In this document: one piece after another, positions 1-5,903 of the stretch
Position numbering within the stretch: position 1 is the stretch's first letter
Layout of the letters: every line of letters starts with the position of its first letter
NCBI GenBank assembly: GCA_030612095.1
Contig: JAUWOO010000010.1
Coordinates: forward strand, 1-21,776
DNA: 21,776 bases
Direction: 5' to 3'
Source of the DNA: Thermoplasmatota archaeon
GTDB lineage: Archaea > Thermoplasmatota > E2 > DHVEG-1
Made by a program: the position numbers and the translations under genes
The notes under the pieces: generated by a model
Database searches by the model: none
What the model saw: only the letters and a program-made list of their open reading frames with translations
What the model was told of the DNA's origin: nothing

Positions 1-86
1 TTAGATGCATGACTACAACCATGGAGATAAAGTTTTTTAGCTAATACAAGTCTTCTAATTTCAGTCTGTCTCTTTTTCATGATCAT
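1..86 (-). CDS. N-terminal fragment of a conserved archaeal protein, function unknown
   Basis: Reading the minus strand leftwards gives an open frame that leaves the window. It begins with a basic helix-like segment (MKKRQTEIRRLVLAKKLY) followed by LHGCSHAS. Three in-frame ATG codons lie at 95, 86 and 80. A GAGG at 99-96 sits nine bases before the ATG at 86, so I use that one. Only about 28 residues are visible. The LYLHGCSHAS segment recalls the start of a conserved, uncharacterised archaeal family I have seen, but I cannot name it firmly. The rest of the gene is needed for any functional call. Confidence 0.5.
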   Translation of the reverse strand, partial: MIMKKRQTEIRRLVLAKKLYLHGCSHAS

Positions 87-197
87 AATATACATCCTCA
101 TTTTATGAAATTTCTTCACAGAATTTTCTTTAATAAAACTAACTCAAATGTACCAATCCAAAATTACTACTAATCCTTGATACGCCAGATTGTTCTT

Positions 198-401
198 TTA
201 TGTAGCTTCATACAGATTAACTTTTCCTATTGTTTTCGTAACTTTTATTTTTCCTTCTGCTGCCAAAACAAGCATATATTTGCTTACAGTTTCCCTTGAG
301 AATTTTGTGGTATCTGCAATTTCCTGTATTGTTACATATGGAGGATTTGCTTTTTTTATTGCATCAAGTACTTTCTGTTTTGTAGTTTTTTCAGTTTTCA
401 T
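198..401 (-). CDS. Small winged-helix DNA-binding regulator
   Basis: A 67-residue protein that is essentially one winged helix-turn-helix. Helices run from about residue 6 to 45 (KQKVLDAIKK, then IQEIADTTKFSRETVSKYM as the HTH), followed by a two-strand wing ending GKVNLYEAT. It resembles single-domain archaeal ArsR/MarR-like regulators. I start at ATG 401; an in-frame TTG at 413 would add four residues. The shared TATA box at 436-441 predicts a transcript start near 411, so the leader is very short or absent. It is transcribed divergently from the recombinase and could control it or itself through the TAATACTAA direct repeats at 469-490. That role is inference. Confidence 0.75.
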   Translation of the reverse strand: MKTEKTTKQKVLDAIKKANPPYVTIQEIADTTKFSRETVSKYMLVLAAEGKIKVTKTIGKVNLYEAT

Positions 402-435
402 ACTTTGTGTCAATACATGGTATTAAAGCGAAACA

Positions 436-441
436 TTTAAA
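436..441. promoter_or_regulatory. Bidirectional TATA box between regulator and recombinase
   Basis: TTTAAA inside CATTTAAATG is a palindrome, so it can serve both strands. On the plus strand it follows CGAAA, a fair BRE, and predicts a start near 466 for the recombinase. On the minus strand it predicts a start near 411, at the start of the small regulator. Confidence 0.6.
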
Positions 442-468
442 TGTTACCCTTGCATACATAATATGTGT

Positions 469-490
469 TAATACTAAGTACTAATACTAA
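469..490. repeat. Direct repeat TAATACTAA, possible operator
   Basis: TAATACTAA occurs at 469-477 and again at 482-490, thirteen bases apart. An inverted partial copy (GTATTA) lies at 420-425 on the other side of the shared TATA box. The repeats fall around the predicted transcript start of the recombinase, a usual place for an archaeal repressor site. The binding protein is unknown; the adjacent winged-helix protein is the obvious candidate. Confidence 0.4.
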
Positions 491-508
491 ATTAATGGGG
501 GAATTTGT

Positions 509-1564
509 ATGAAAAACCAAATATATCTGAGAGAATTTGAGAATTACCTGCTTGCAAATAATAGATCAAAAGAGACAACTAAAAGCTATACTAGAACCGT
601 AAGTCAATTTATGGGTCTCATCAAAAAACCACCCAAAGATATCATAAAAGAAGACATAGAGAGATACAAATATTGGGCCAATGAAATAAAACACTATGAT
701 AGAAACACCTTGACACCAAAATACTGCGCTATCAAATCTTTTCTAGAATTTCTTGATATACCTAATAAAGAAATAAAGTCATTTAAGCTGAGTCCACCAA
801 GACTGGAAGTAAAACCAAAGAAACCGTTAACCAGAGAAGAGATACAAGAGATGTTTGAGATATCTAAAAACAATTATAGAGACAATGCTATTCTAAAAAC
901 ACTATATTTTACGACAATACGAAACAGAGAACTATGCAACCTAAACATTGAAGACATAGACTTTCAGAGGCAAAAGATAAGAAACATCAGTAAAGGTGGA
1001 CATTACGATGAAAGAAACATACATCCTGATTGTCTAAAAGCAATAGGTGACTATCTAGCTCTACGGGAACATGCTAAGAAAGGATACGAGAATGCTCTTT
1101 TCCTAAACGATCACAGGGAAAGAATCGGTAAAACATTCTTACACATGATGATAAAGAAATATGCCACTCTAGCAGGAATAAAGAAACGAGTATATCCACA
1201 CTTGTTCAGAGCTTCTAGTATAACCCATATGGCAGAAGCAGGGGCGACAATACCAGAGATAATGGCACAATCTAAACATAGAAGTGTAGACACTCTGATA
1301 AAACACTATATATGCCCAAGTGAAAAACATAACAAAGAAGTATATCTGAAAACACTTTCATTCAACAAAAAACCAGAACGTAAATCAAACAGTCTAGAGC
1401 CTGAAAAACCACCACAATCACAAACAGGACAAACAGTACAAGTACCACAGAATAAAGAGGATAAATACATCAAGCTATTAAGAGATGGACTCATAAACAA
1501 AGAGGAGTTCATGAAACTAATAACCGCACATAAAAAAACAGATCCAAATCCGCTCTATGGCTAG
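509..1564 (+). CDS. XerA-like tyrosine recombinase with SHOCT-like tail
   Basis: This 351-residue protein has an N-terminal SAM-like core-binding domain (about 1-95) and a C-terminal catalytic domain (about 105-280). The full catalytic set is visible: R138 in TTIRNREL, K162 in the beta-hairpin, H231-x-x-R234 in HLFR, H257 in SKHRS and the nucleophile Y267 in KHYICP. A proline/glutamine-rich linker (about 296-315) leads to a C-terminal segment (about 317-339, DKYIKLLRDGLINKEEF) that resembles a SHOCT domain, an unusual addition for XerA. The GGGGGA at 497-502 is six bases before ATG 509. It could act in chromosome dimer resolution, as archaeal XerA does, or be the integrase of an element; no attachment site is evident. 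The GACGTAA repeats just downstream are possible binding sites (inference). Confidence 0.85.
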   Translation: MKNQIYLREFENYLLANNRSKETTKSYTRTVSQFMGLIKKPPKDIIKEDIERYKYWANEIKHYDRNTLTPKYCAIKSFLEFLDIPNKEIKSFKLSPPRLEVKPKKPLTREEIQEMFEISKNNYRDNAILKTLYFTTIRNRELCNLNIEDIDFQRQKIRNISKGGHYDERNIHPDCLKAIGDYLALREHAKKGYENALFLNDHRERIGKTFLHMMIKKYATLAGIKKRVYPHLFRASSITHMAEAGATIPEIMAQSKHRSVDTLIKHYICPSEKHNKEVYLKTLSFNKKPERKSNSLEPEKPPQSQTGQTVQVPQNKEDKYIKLLRDGLINKEEFMKLITAHKKTDPNPLYG

Positions 1565-1568
1565 TAAA

Positions 1569-1722
1569 AGTTTAGGACGTAAGTACCCAATTATTACGTC
1601 TTGAAGACGTAAACATTTTTTTGTAACAGATACAAAGCAATTAAGTTACAGGACGTAAGCAGGAAAGTTGAGAACAGAAGCATGAAGTTTAGAACGTAAG
1701 CAGTAATATTAAGAACGTAAGG
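1569..1722. repeat. Degenerate interspersed repeats around GACGTAA
   Basis: The non-coding stretch between the recombinase stop and the rnpB 3' end carries at least six copies of a unit like AAGTTTAGGACGTAAGCAG. Cores are AGGACGTAAG (1574-1583), AAGACGTAAA (1604-1613), AGGACGTAAGC (1650-1660), the diverged GAGAACAGAAGCA (about 1670-1682), AGAACGTAAGC (1691-1701) and AGAACGTAAGG (1712-1722). The last three are about 20 bases apart. One copy is also present inverted, forming the palindrome at 1594-1612. The last copy abuts the RNase P RNA end. I do not recognise the family; it could be protein-binding sites, processing signals or remnants of duplications. Confidence 0.65.
1594..1622 (+). terminator. 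Hairpin plus T-tract after the recombinase
   Basis: TTACGTCTTGAAGACGTAA (1594-1612) is a perfect inverted repeat. As RNA it gives a seven-pair stem with a TTGAA loop and is followed by ACATTTTTTTG. This looks like an intrinsic terminator for the recombinase. It is also one unit of the GACGTAA repeat set, so it may be a binding site instead or as well. Confidence 0.5.
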
Positions 1723-2030
1723 TGCTGGGTGTAGGCCGTAAGCCTCCTTCTGTTTTAGACGGTATTCTACTAAGCGCCCTACCTTTGAGCAGTCTGAATA
1801 ACTGATCCCAACATTTGGGCTTGCTCCAGGAGCAGATTGGCCGTTTCATCAAATCCCTTAGAGATCTCATCACCAAGTGAATCATTGCATATTCCAAGGA
1901 CTGTGTCGTTTCTGCGCCTCTGCTAAGACTCTCGCCTTAACCGCTTGAACGGCGTCCCGATTCAGAGCGAGGGAGGACTTTCCTCAGCGAACTAAAAGTT
2001 CACCGTCAACCGTCCACCTACGCCCAGCAC
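1722..2030 (-). ncRNA. rnpB: RNase P RNA
   Basis: This is the catalytic RNA of ribonuclease P, which removes 5' leaders from pre-tRNA. On the minus strand the universal core elements appear in order: GAGGAAAGTCC (1985 down to 1975), CAGAAACGACACAG (1914 to 1901) and ACAGAAGGAGGCTTA (1753 to 1739). The ends close a long P1 helix: GTGCTGGGCGTAGG at 2030-2017 pairs with CCTACACCCAGCAC at 1735-1722, with a single C-A mismatch. The length of about 309 nt fits archaeal type A RNAs. The region is clearly richer in G+C than the surrounding coding sequence, as expected for a structured RNA in an AT-rich genome. The TATA box at 2052-2059 places the transcript start at about 2030, exactly at P1. A 62-codon open frame at 1709-1897 inside it is spurious. 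Confidence 0.93.
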
Positions 2031-2050
2031 GAAATCAGTTAAAGATATTG

Positions 2051-2060
2051 GTTTATAAAC
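2051..2060 (-). promoter_or_regulatory. TATA box of rnpB
   Basis: GTTTATAAAC, centred about 26 bases upstream of the first base of helix P1 at 2030. This is the standard archaeal spacing from TATA box to transcript start. Confidence 0.75.
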
Positions 2061-2094
2061 ATTTACATTTAGAAATAAGGCCTTGTCAGAAAGA

Positions 2095-2102
2095 TTTAAA
2101 TA
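2095..2102 (+). promoter_or_regulatory. TATA box of the perR/hrb/fprA operon
   Basis: TTTAAATA preceded by AAAGA. It predicts transcription start near 2124, immediately before the palindrome at 2126-2140. No comparably clear promoter is seen again until after the ferritin gene, so one transcript from here could cover everything to about 5830. Confidence 0.65.
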
Positions 2103-2125
2103 CCCAATCTGTATTTCATGTTAAA

Positions 2126-2140
2126 TTGTAATGATTACAA
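2126..2140. promoter_or_regulatory. PerR-box-like operator
   Basis: TTGTAAT-G-ATTACAA is a perfect 7-1-7 inverted repeat. It matches the established PerR box consensus TTATAATnATTATAA at all but one symmetric position per half. It lies over the predicted transcript start, where a bound repressor would block initiation. A second half site, ATTATAA, follows at 2151-2157. The regulator gene starts at 2171, so autoregulation is likely (inference). Confidence 0.7.
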
Positions 2141-2170
2141 CTTAGAAATTATTATAACAAAGGGACTAAC

Positions 2171-2599
2171 ATGTTTGAAAAATATGTAAAACTGTTAAAA
2201 GAAAATTCAATAAAAATCACCCCTCAACGCTTAGAAATACTAAAGTATCTTGATGAAAATAGAACCCATCCAACAGCTGACCAGATATACACCGGACTAA
2301 AAGAAAAAAACCCATCACTTTCTAAAACAACAGTGTATAATTCAGTGGAAACACTAGAGGAGCATGGTCTTATTCAATCACTCACTATATCGGGTTCAGA
2401 GTCAAGATACGACTTTAGAAATGATATGCATCATCACTTTTTGTGTAAAAAATGCGGTACTATCATCGATATAGATATTAAGTGTCCAAACATAGGAAAG
2501 ATGCTTGAAAGTGGACATAAGGTAGAAGAAGTACATGGATATTTCAAAGGAATTTGTAAAGATTGTATGAAAAAGGAGACAAAACAAAATGGATCCTAG
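2171..2599 (+). CDS. perR: PerR/Fur family peroxide- or metal-sensing repressor
   Basis: A 142-residue Fur-superfamily regulator with an N-terminal winged helix (about 1-80) and a C-terminal metal-binding dimerisation domain. Aligned with Bacillus PerR the ligands keep a constant offset of four: H33, D81, H87, H89 and D100 match PerR H37, D85, H91, H93 and D104. Aspartate at the last position is typical of PerR, whereas Fur has glutamate. C92/C95 and C129/C132 form the structural zinc site. In PerR, peroxide oxidises a regulatory histidine and releases DNA. The AGGGA at 2161-2165 precedes ATG 2171. It overlaps the next gene by 11 bases. The PerR-like box upstream and the peroxide-defence genes downstream support a PerR rather than iron-uptake role, though this is not proven. 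Confidence 0.85.
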   Translation: MFEKYVKLLKENSIKITPQRLEILKYLDENRTHPTADQIYTGLKEKNPSLSKTTVYNSVETLEEHGLIQSLTISGSESRYDFRNDMHHHFLCKKCGTIIDIDIKCPNIGKMLESGHKVEEVHGYFKGICKDCMKKETKQNGS

Positions 2600-3288
2600 A
2601 ATCTTGCATAAAATTTCATATGGATTATACCTAATCTGTTCAAAAAACGAGGAAAAAATTAATGGACAGATTGCTAACGCACTGTTTCAGGTTACAGCAG
2701 AGCCAGCAACGATTGCAGTCAGTATCAATAAACAGAATTTGACACATAAATATATTGAAAAAAGTAATTTTTTCACAGTTTCAATTCTTTCAGAAAACAC
2801 GCCTATGAGTTTTATTGGTAATTTCGGATTCAAAATCTGGAAGAGATATAGATAAATTCAAAGATGTCAAATACAAGCTTGGAAAAGCCAAGTCGCCTAT
2901 CGTATTAGATAATGCTCTTGCATGTATTGAAGCTAAAGTGATAGATAAAATTGATGTTGGTACTCATACCATATTTATTGGTAGAGTTGAAGATACAGAG
3001 ACACTTTCAGAAGGCAAACCTATGACTTATGAGTATTATCGCAAGGTTAAAGGTGGTGTTTCACCAAAAACTGCACCTACCTACAGTAGCATGATTGATA
3101 AAGAAACAAAAAAGGAGGAAGAAAAAATGGATAAATATGTTTGTACCGTATGTGGATATGTGTATGACCCAGAGAAAGGAGACCCAGATGGTGGGATAGC
3201 ACCGGGAACAAAATTCGAAGATATTCCTGATGATTGGGTATGCCCCATTTGTGGAGTGGGTAAAAACGATTTTAAGAAAGAGGAGTGA
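2589..3288 (+). pseudogene. hrb: Flavin reductase-rubredoxin (Hrb type), frameshifted
   Basis: Hrb (high-molecular-weight rubredoxin) is an FMN-binding flavin reductase domain fused to rubredoxin; in Moorella it passes electrons to FprA. The start (MDPRILHKISYGLY) overlaps perR and has AAAGGAG upstream. The flavin-reductase part runs to FIGNFGFK and then continues in another frame as SGRDIDKFKDV through DVGTHTIFIGRV to the rubredoxin. The break is at AAAA (2832-2835): removing one A restores the family sequence. Without correction the first frame stops at 2855. The downstream frame is well preserved, so this is a recent mutation, a sequencing or assembly error in a homopolymer, or, less likely, programmed +1 frameshifting. 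fprA follows eight bases after the stop, the expected partner order. Confidence 0.75.
3127..3288 (+). CDS. Rubredoxin, nested in-frame start within hrb
   Basis: From ATG 3127 the frame encodes 53 residues, the normal size of a free rubredoxin. It has both knuckles of the Fe(Cys)4 site (CTVCGYVYDP near the start and CPICGVGKNDF near the end) and the usual PDGGIAPGT and DDWVCP segments. A strong GGAGG (3114-3118) lies eight bases upstream of ATG, even though the sequence there is also the in-frame linker (KETKKEEEK) of the flavin reductase fusion. The rubredoxin could therefore be made alone as well as fused. It would donate electrons to FprA, rubrerythrin or desulfoferrodoxin. With the upstream frameshift, this internal start may be the only efficient source of rubredoxin. 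Confidence 0.85.
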   Translation: MDKYVCTVCGYVYDPEKGDPDGGIAPGTKFEDIPDDWVCPICGVGKNDFKKEE

Positions 3289-3295
3289 ATGAAAA

Positions 3296-4468
3296 ATGGA
3301 AATAAAAAAGATTACTGCAGGAGTCTACGCAGCACCGACCAAGCACTGGGATCGTCGCCTTTTTGACGAGCTTGTCCCCCTTCCAGACGGAACCAGCTAC
3401 AATGCATATATTGTCAAAGGTGACAGCAAAACAGCTCTGATAGATACAGTAGAGCCCAGCAAACAGCAGGAATTGCTTGATGTCCTACAGGACATGAACG
3501 TTAATATCGACTACATCATAGCCAATCATGCAGAACAGGACCATTCCGGCAGCATTCCTGCCGTTCTCAAACGCTACCCAAATGCAAAGGTTATCTGCAC
3601 TCAAAAATGCAAAGTCATGCTTACAGAACATTTACTGATAAATGAAGATCTTATCACCGCAGTGGATGACCACTCCACACTTTCCCTGGGAGGAAAAACA
3701 CTGGAGTTCATTCATACGCCTTGGGTCCACTGGCCAGAGACTATGAGTACATACCTGCAGGAAGATCACATCTTATTCTCCTGTGATTTCTTAGGTTCTC
3801 ATCTAGCAACAAGCGAGCTATTTGTGAAAAATAAAGCAGAGACATACAACGCGGCGAAGCGATATTATGCAGAAATAATGATGCCGTTCCGCATTCCCAT
3901 TCGCAAAAACATGGAAAAGATCAAGGATCTGCACATCGACATAATCGCTCCCAGCCACGGCCCTTTATACGATAAACCAGAGATTATTCTTGATGCATAT
4001 CAAGATTGGGTTTCTGACGATGTGAAAAACGAGGTGGTAATCCCCTTTGTGTCGATGCACGGGAGCACTGAAGCCATGGTAAATTATCTCATTGATGCTT
4101 TAATAAAGCGAGGCATCAAGGTGAAGCCGTTCAATTTGGCGGTCACAGATATTGGAGAACTGGCAATGGCGCTGGTGGATGCTGCCACCATCGTAATCGG
4201 CACTCCGACGGTTCTGGCTGGTCCGCACCCCAATGCAGTTTATGCAGCATATCTTGCCAATGCACTGCGCCCCAAAACTCGCTTTGCATCTATTATTGGA
4301 TCATATGGGTGGGGAGGTAGGATGACTGAAGACATCAAAGGATTGATCAAAAATCTCAAGGTGGAATTGATCGAGCCAGTCGTTATAAAAGGCTATCCAA
4401 AAGAAGATGATTTCGGAATGTTGGATAGATTAGCAGATGAAATATTCAAAAAACATAAGGAAATTTGA
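3296..4468 (+). CDS. fprA: Flavodiiron protein (O2 or NO reductase)
   Basis: A 390-residue A-type flavoprotein. The N-terminal metallo-beta-lactamase-like domain (about 1-240) carries the diiron ligands H78-x-E80-x-D82-H83, H145, D164 and H221. The C-terminal flavodoxin domain (about 245-390) binds FMN, with phosphate loop MHGSTEAM and the segments GTPTVLAGP and GSYGWGGRM. It reduces O2 to water (F420H2 oxidase in methanogens) or NO to N2O. The adjacent Hrb and rubredoxin suggest rubredoxin-linked electron supply here. The RBS AAAGAGGAG lies at about 3278-3286. Base use stands out: the line at 3541-3600 has 31 G/C of 60, against 24 at 2881-2940 and 19 at 5341-5400. It also uses CGC and CCG codons that its neighbours avoid, which suggests later acquisition. 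Confidence 0.93.
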   Translation: MEIKKITAGVYAAPTKHWDRRLFDELVPLPDGTSYNAYIVKGDSKTALIDTVEPSKQQELLDVLQDMNVNIDYIIANHAEQDHSGSIPAVLKRYPNAKVICTQKCKVMLTEHLLINEDLITAVDDHSTLSLGGKTLEFIHTPWVHWPETMSTYLQEDHILFSCDFLGSHLATSELFVKNKAETYNAAKRYYAEIMMPFRIPIRKNMEKIKDLHIDIIAPSHGPLYDKPEIILDAYQDWVSDDVKNEVVIPFVSMHGSTEAMVNYLIDALIKRGIKVKPFNLAVTDIGELAMALVDAATIVIGTPTVLAGPHPNAVYAAYLANALRPKTRFASIIGSYGWGGRMTEDIKGLIKNLKVELIEPVVIKGYPKEDDFGMLDRLADEIFKKHKEI

Positions 4469-4480
4469 GAGGTAAAATAA

Positions 4481-4636
4481 ATGTGTAAAAATTATGGATG
4501 TAACGTTGCTGGAAAAAAGGTACAGTACGTGTGTGTCTGTCCAGATGAAGAGTGCAGTTGTGGCATTATAGAATTTGATGAAGAACCAAAAACCACACCA
4601 TATTGTTGTGGTGTGCCAATGAAAAAAATAAAATAA
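4481..4636 (+). CDS. 51-residue cysteine-rich protein, desulforedoxin-like tail
   Basis: This small gene starts at ATG 4481 after GAGAGG (4467-4472, overlapping the fprA stop) and ends at TAA 4636. The 51 residues contain eight cysteines: C2, C7, C18 and C20 (VCVC), C25 and C27 (ECSC), and C42-C43. The tail YCCGVPMKKIK resembles the second half of a desulforedoxin or desulfoferrodoxin iron site (CCGEEMKLL in the gene at 7258). The CxC pairs in front differ from the usual CxxC. A separate metal site, or two iron or zinc centres, is plausible. It sits between fprA and peroxiredoxin with short gaps, so it is probably co-expressed as a small electron carrier or metal-binding protein. I do not know a named family for it. 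Confidence 0.8.
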   Translation: MCKNYGCNVAGKKVQYVCVCPDEECSCGIIEFDEEPKTTPYCCGVPMKKIK

Positions 4637-4653
4637 ATTGGGGGAAAGAAAAC

Positions 4654-5292
4654 ATGGAAGAAAAAATACCACTTATAGGGGACAAGTTCCCAGAACTAAA
4701 AGTTCAAACAACAAAAGGAATGATGAAACTACCAGAAGCGTTTAAAGGAAAATGGTTTGTCTTATTTAGCCACCCCGCTGATTTTACACCAGTATGTACA
4801 ACAGAATTTGTTGCATTTCAAAAACGCTTTGATGAATTTAAAAAACTGAATTGTGAACTGATTGGACTTAGTGTTGACCAGGTGTTTAGCCACTTGAAAT
4901 GGGAGGAATGGATAAAGGAAAAACTCAAGGTAGAAATTAAGTTCCCAATCATTGCTGATACCGGCAAAGTAGCAAGTACACTTGGCCTCATCCATCCGGG
5001 TAAAGGAACAAATACAGTGAGAGCGGTATTCTTTGTCGATCCGAAAGGGACCATTAGGGCAATATTGTATTATCCTCAGGAACTTGGAAGGAACATGGAT
5101 GAAATTCTCAGAATGGCCAAAGGATTTCAGATATCTGACAAAGAGGGTGTTGCAATTCCAGCTAACTGGCCAAATAACGAACTAATCAAAGATGAAGTTA
5201 TCATTCCACCTGCATCTGATGAAAAAACAGCTAAGAAGCGGTTGGAAGATTATGATTGTTATGACTGGTGGTTTTGTCATAAAAAACTGTAA
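4654..5292 (+). CDS. Peroxiredoxin, Prx6 (1-Cys) type
   Basis: A 212-residue thiol peroxidase that reduces H2O2 and organic peroxides. The peroxidatic cysteine is C48 in the PxxxTxxC motif (PADFTPVC). The C-terminus has C202 and C208 in YDCYDWWFCHKKL, the same six-residue spacing as the C207/C213 pair of the archaeal Aeropyrum enzyme, so it may act as a 2-Cys form with an internal resolving cysteine. The length fits the archaeal Prx6-like group. The start is ATG 4654 with GGGGGAAAG at 4640-4648; an upstream in-frame ATG at 4603 lies inside the Cys-rich gene and is rejected. It is in tight order after the Cys-rich gene and before ferritin. Confidence 0.93.
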   Translation: MEEKIPLIGDKFPELKVQTTKGMMKLPEAFKGKWFVLFSHPADFTPVCTTEFVAFQKRFDEFKKLNCELIGLSVDQVFSHLKWEEWIKEKLKVEIKFPIIADTGKVASTLGLIHPGKGTNTVRAVFFVDPKGTIRAILYYPQELGRNMDEILRMAKGFQISDKEGVAIPANWPNNELIKDEVIIPPASDEKTAKKRLEDYDCYDWWFCHKKL

Positions 5293-5308
5293 AGGGGAAT
5301 GATAAAAA

Positions 5309-5827
5309 ATGTTAAGTAAAAAAATGAAAGAAGCATTAAATGAACAAATTAACAAAGAAATGTATTCGGCATATTTGTACATGTCTATGTCTGCACATAG
5401 CACAAATGTAGGTCTCCCGGGATTTGCAAACTGGTTTATGATACAGTACAAGGAAGAGATGGAACATGCGATGAAAATCTATGACTATGTCAATGATCGG
5501 GGTGGTAAGGTAAGTCTTAAAGCAATTGATGAACCTCTATCAACATTCAAAGATGCAATGGACATGTTTCAAAAGACGCTTAAACATGAGCAATTCATTA
5601 CAAAATCAATCAATGAACTTGTTGACTTAGCAATCAAAGAAAAAGATCATGCAACCCAGATATTTTTACAATGGTTTGTGACAGAACAAATTGAAGAAGA
5701 AGGAAATGACAATGATATTATTGCCAAACTGAAATTAATTGGGGAAAATGGAAATGGGTTATTGATGCTGGATAAAGAGCTATTGGCTCGTGTTTTTACG
5801 CCAGATACAACATCTGAAAATGCTTAA
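5309..5827 (+). CDS. ftn: Non-heme ferritin
   Basis: A 172-residue four-helix ferritin that oxidises Fe(II) at a diiron site and stores it as a mineral in a 24-subunit shell. Ferroxidase ligands are visible: E17 in the first helix (NKEMYSAY), E50 and H53 (EEMEH), and later glutamates in HEQFITKSI and TEQIEEE. The opening MLSKKMKEALNEQI is typical of prokaryotic FtnA. AGGGGAA precedes ATG 5309, and the gene follows peroxiredoxin by 16 bases. Taking up iron limits Fenton chemistry, which fits the peroxide-defence context. It is probably the last gene of the transcript starting near 2124. Confidence 0.93.
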   Translation: MLSKKMKEALNEQINKEMYSAYLYMSMSAHSTNVGLPGFANWFMIQYKEEMEHAMKIYDYVNDRGGKVSLKAIDEPLSTFKDAMDMFQKTLKHEQFITKSINELVDLAIKEKDHATQIFLQWFVTEQIEEEGNDNDIIAKLKLIGENGNGLLMLDKELLARVFTPDTTSENA

Positions 5828-5903
5828 TGGTAAAGTAGTGTTTAGAACTTGATTGAATTTAAGATATTATATTCAATAATAAAATATAAAGAAGGTATTA
5901 AAT

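Noticed and set aside
1569..1722. CRISPR-like array
   Set aside because: Units are short, strongly diverged and irregularly spaced, one is inverted, and there are no unique spacers of constant length or cas genes.
1709..1897. 62-codon minus-strand open frame
   Set aside because: It lies inside the RNase P RNA, whose conserved motifs and P1 helix explain the sequence.
4603..4653. Upstream ATG as peroxiredoxin start
   Set aside because: It lies within the Cys-rich gene in another frame, while ATG 4654 has a strong ribosome site and gives the usual family start.
5828..5903. Second PerR-like box before the DUF2249 gene
   Set aside because: TATTAT and ATAATA form an inverted pair with a five-base gap, but this does not fit the 7-1-7 pattern and is expected by chance in such AT-rich DNA.
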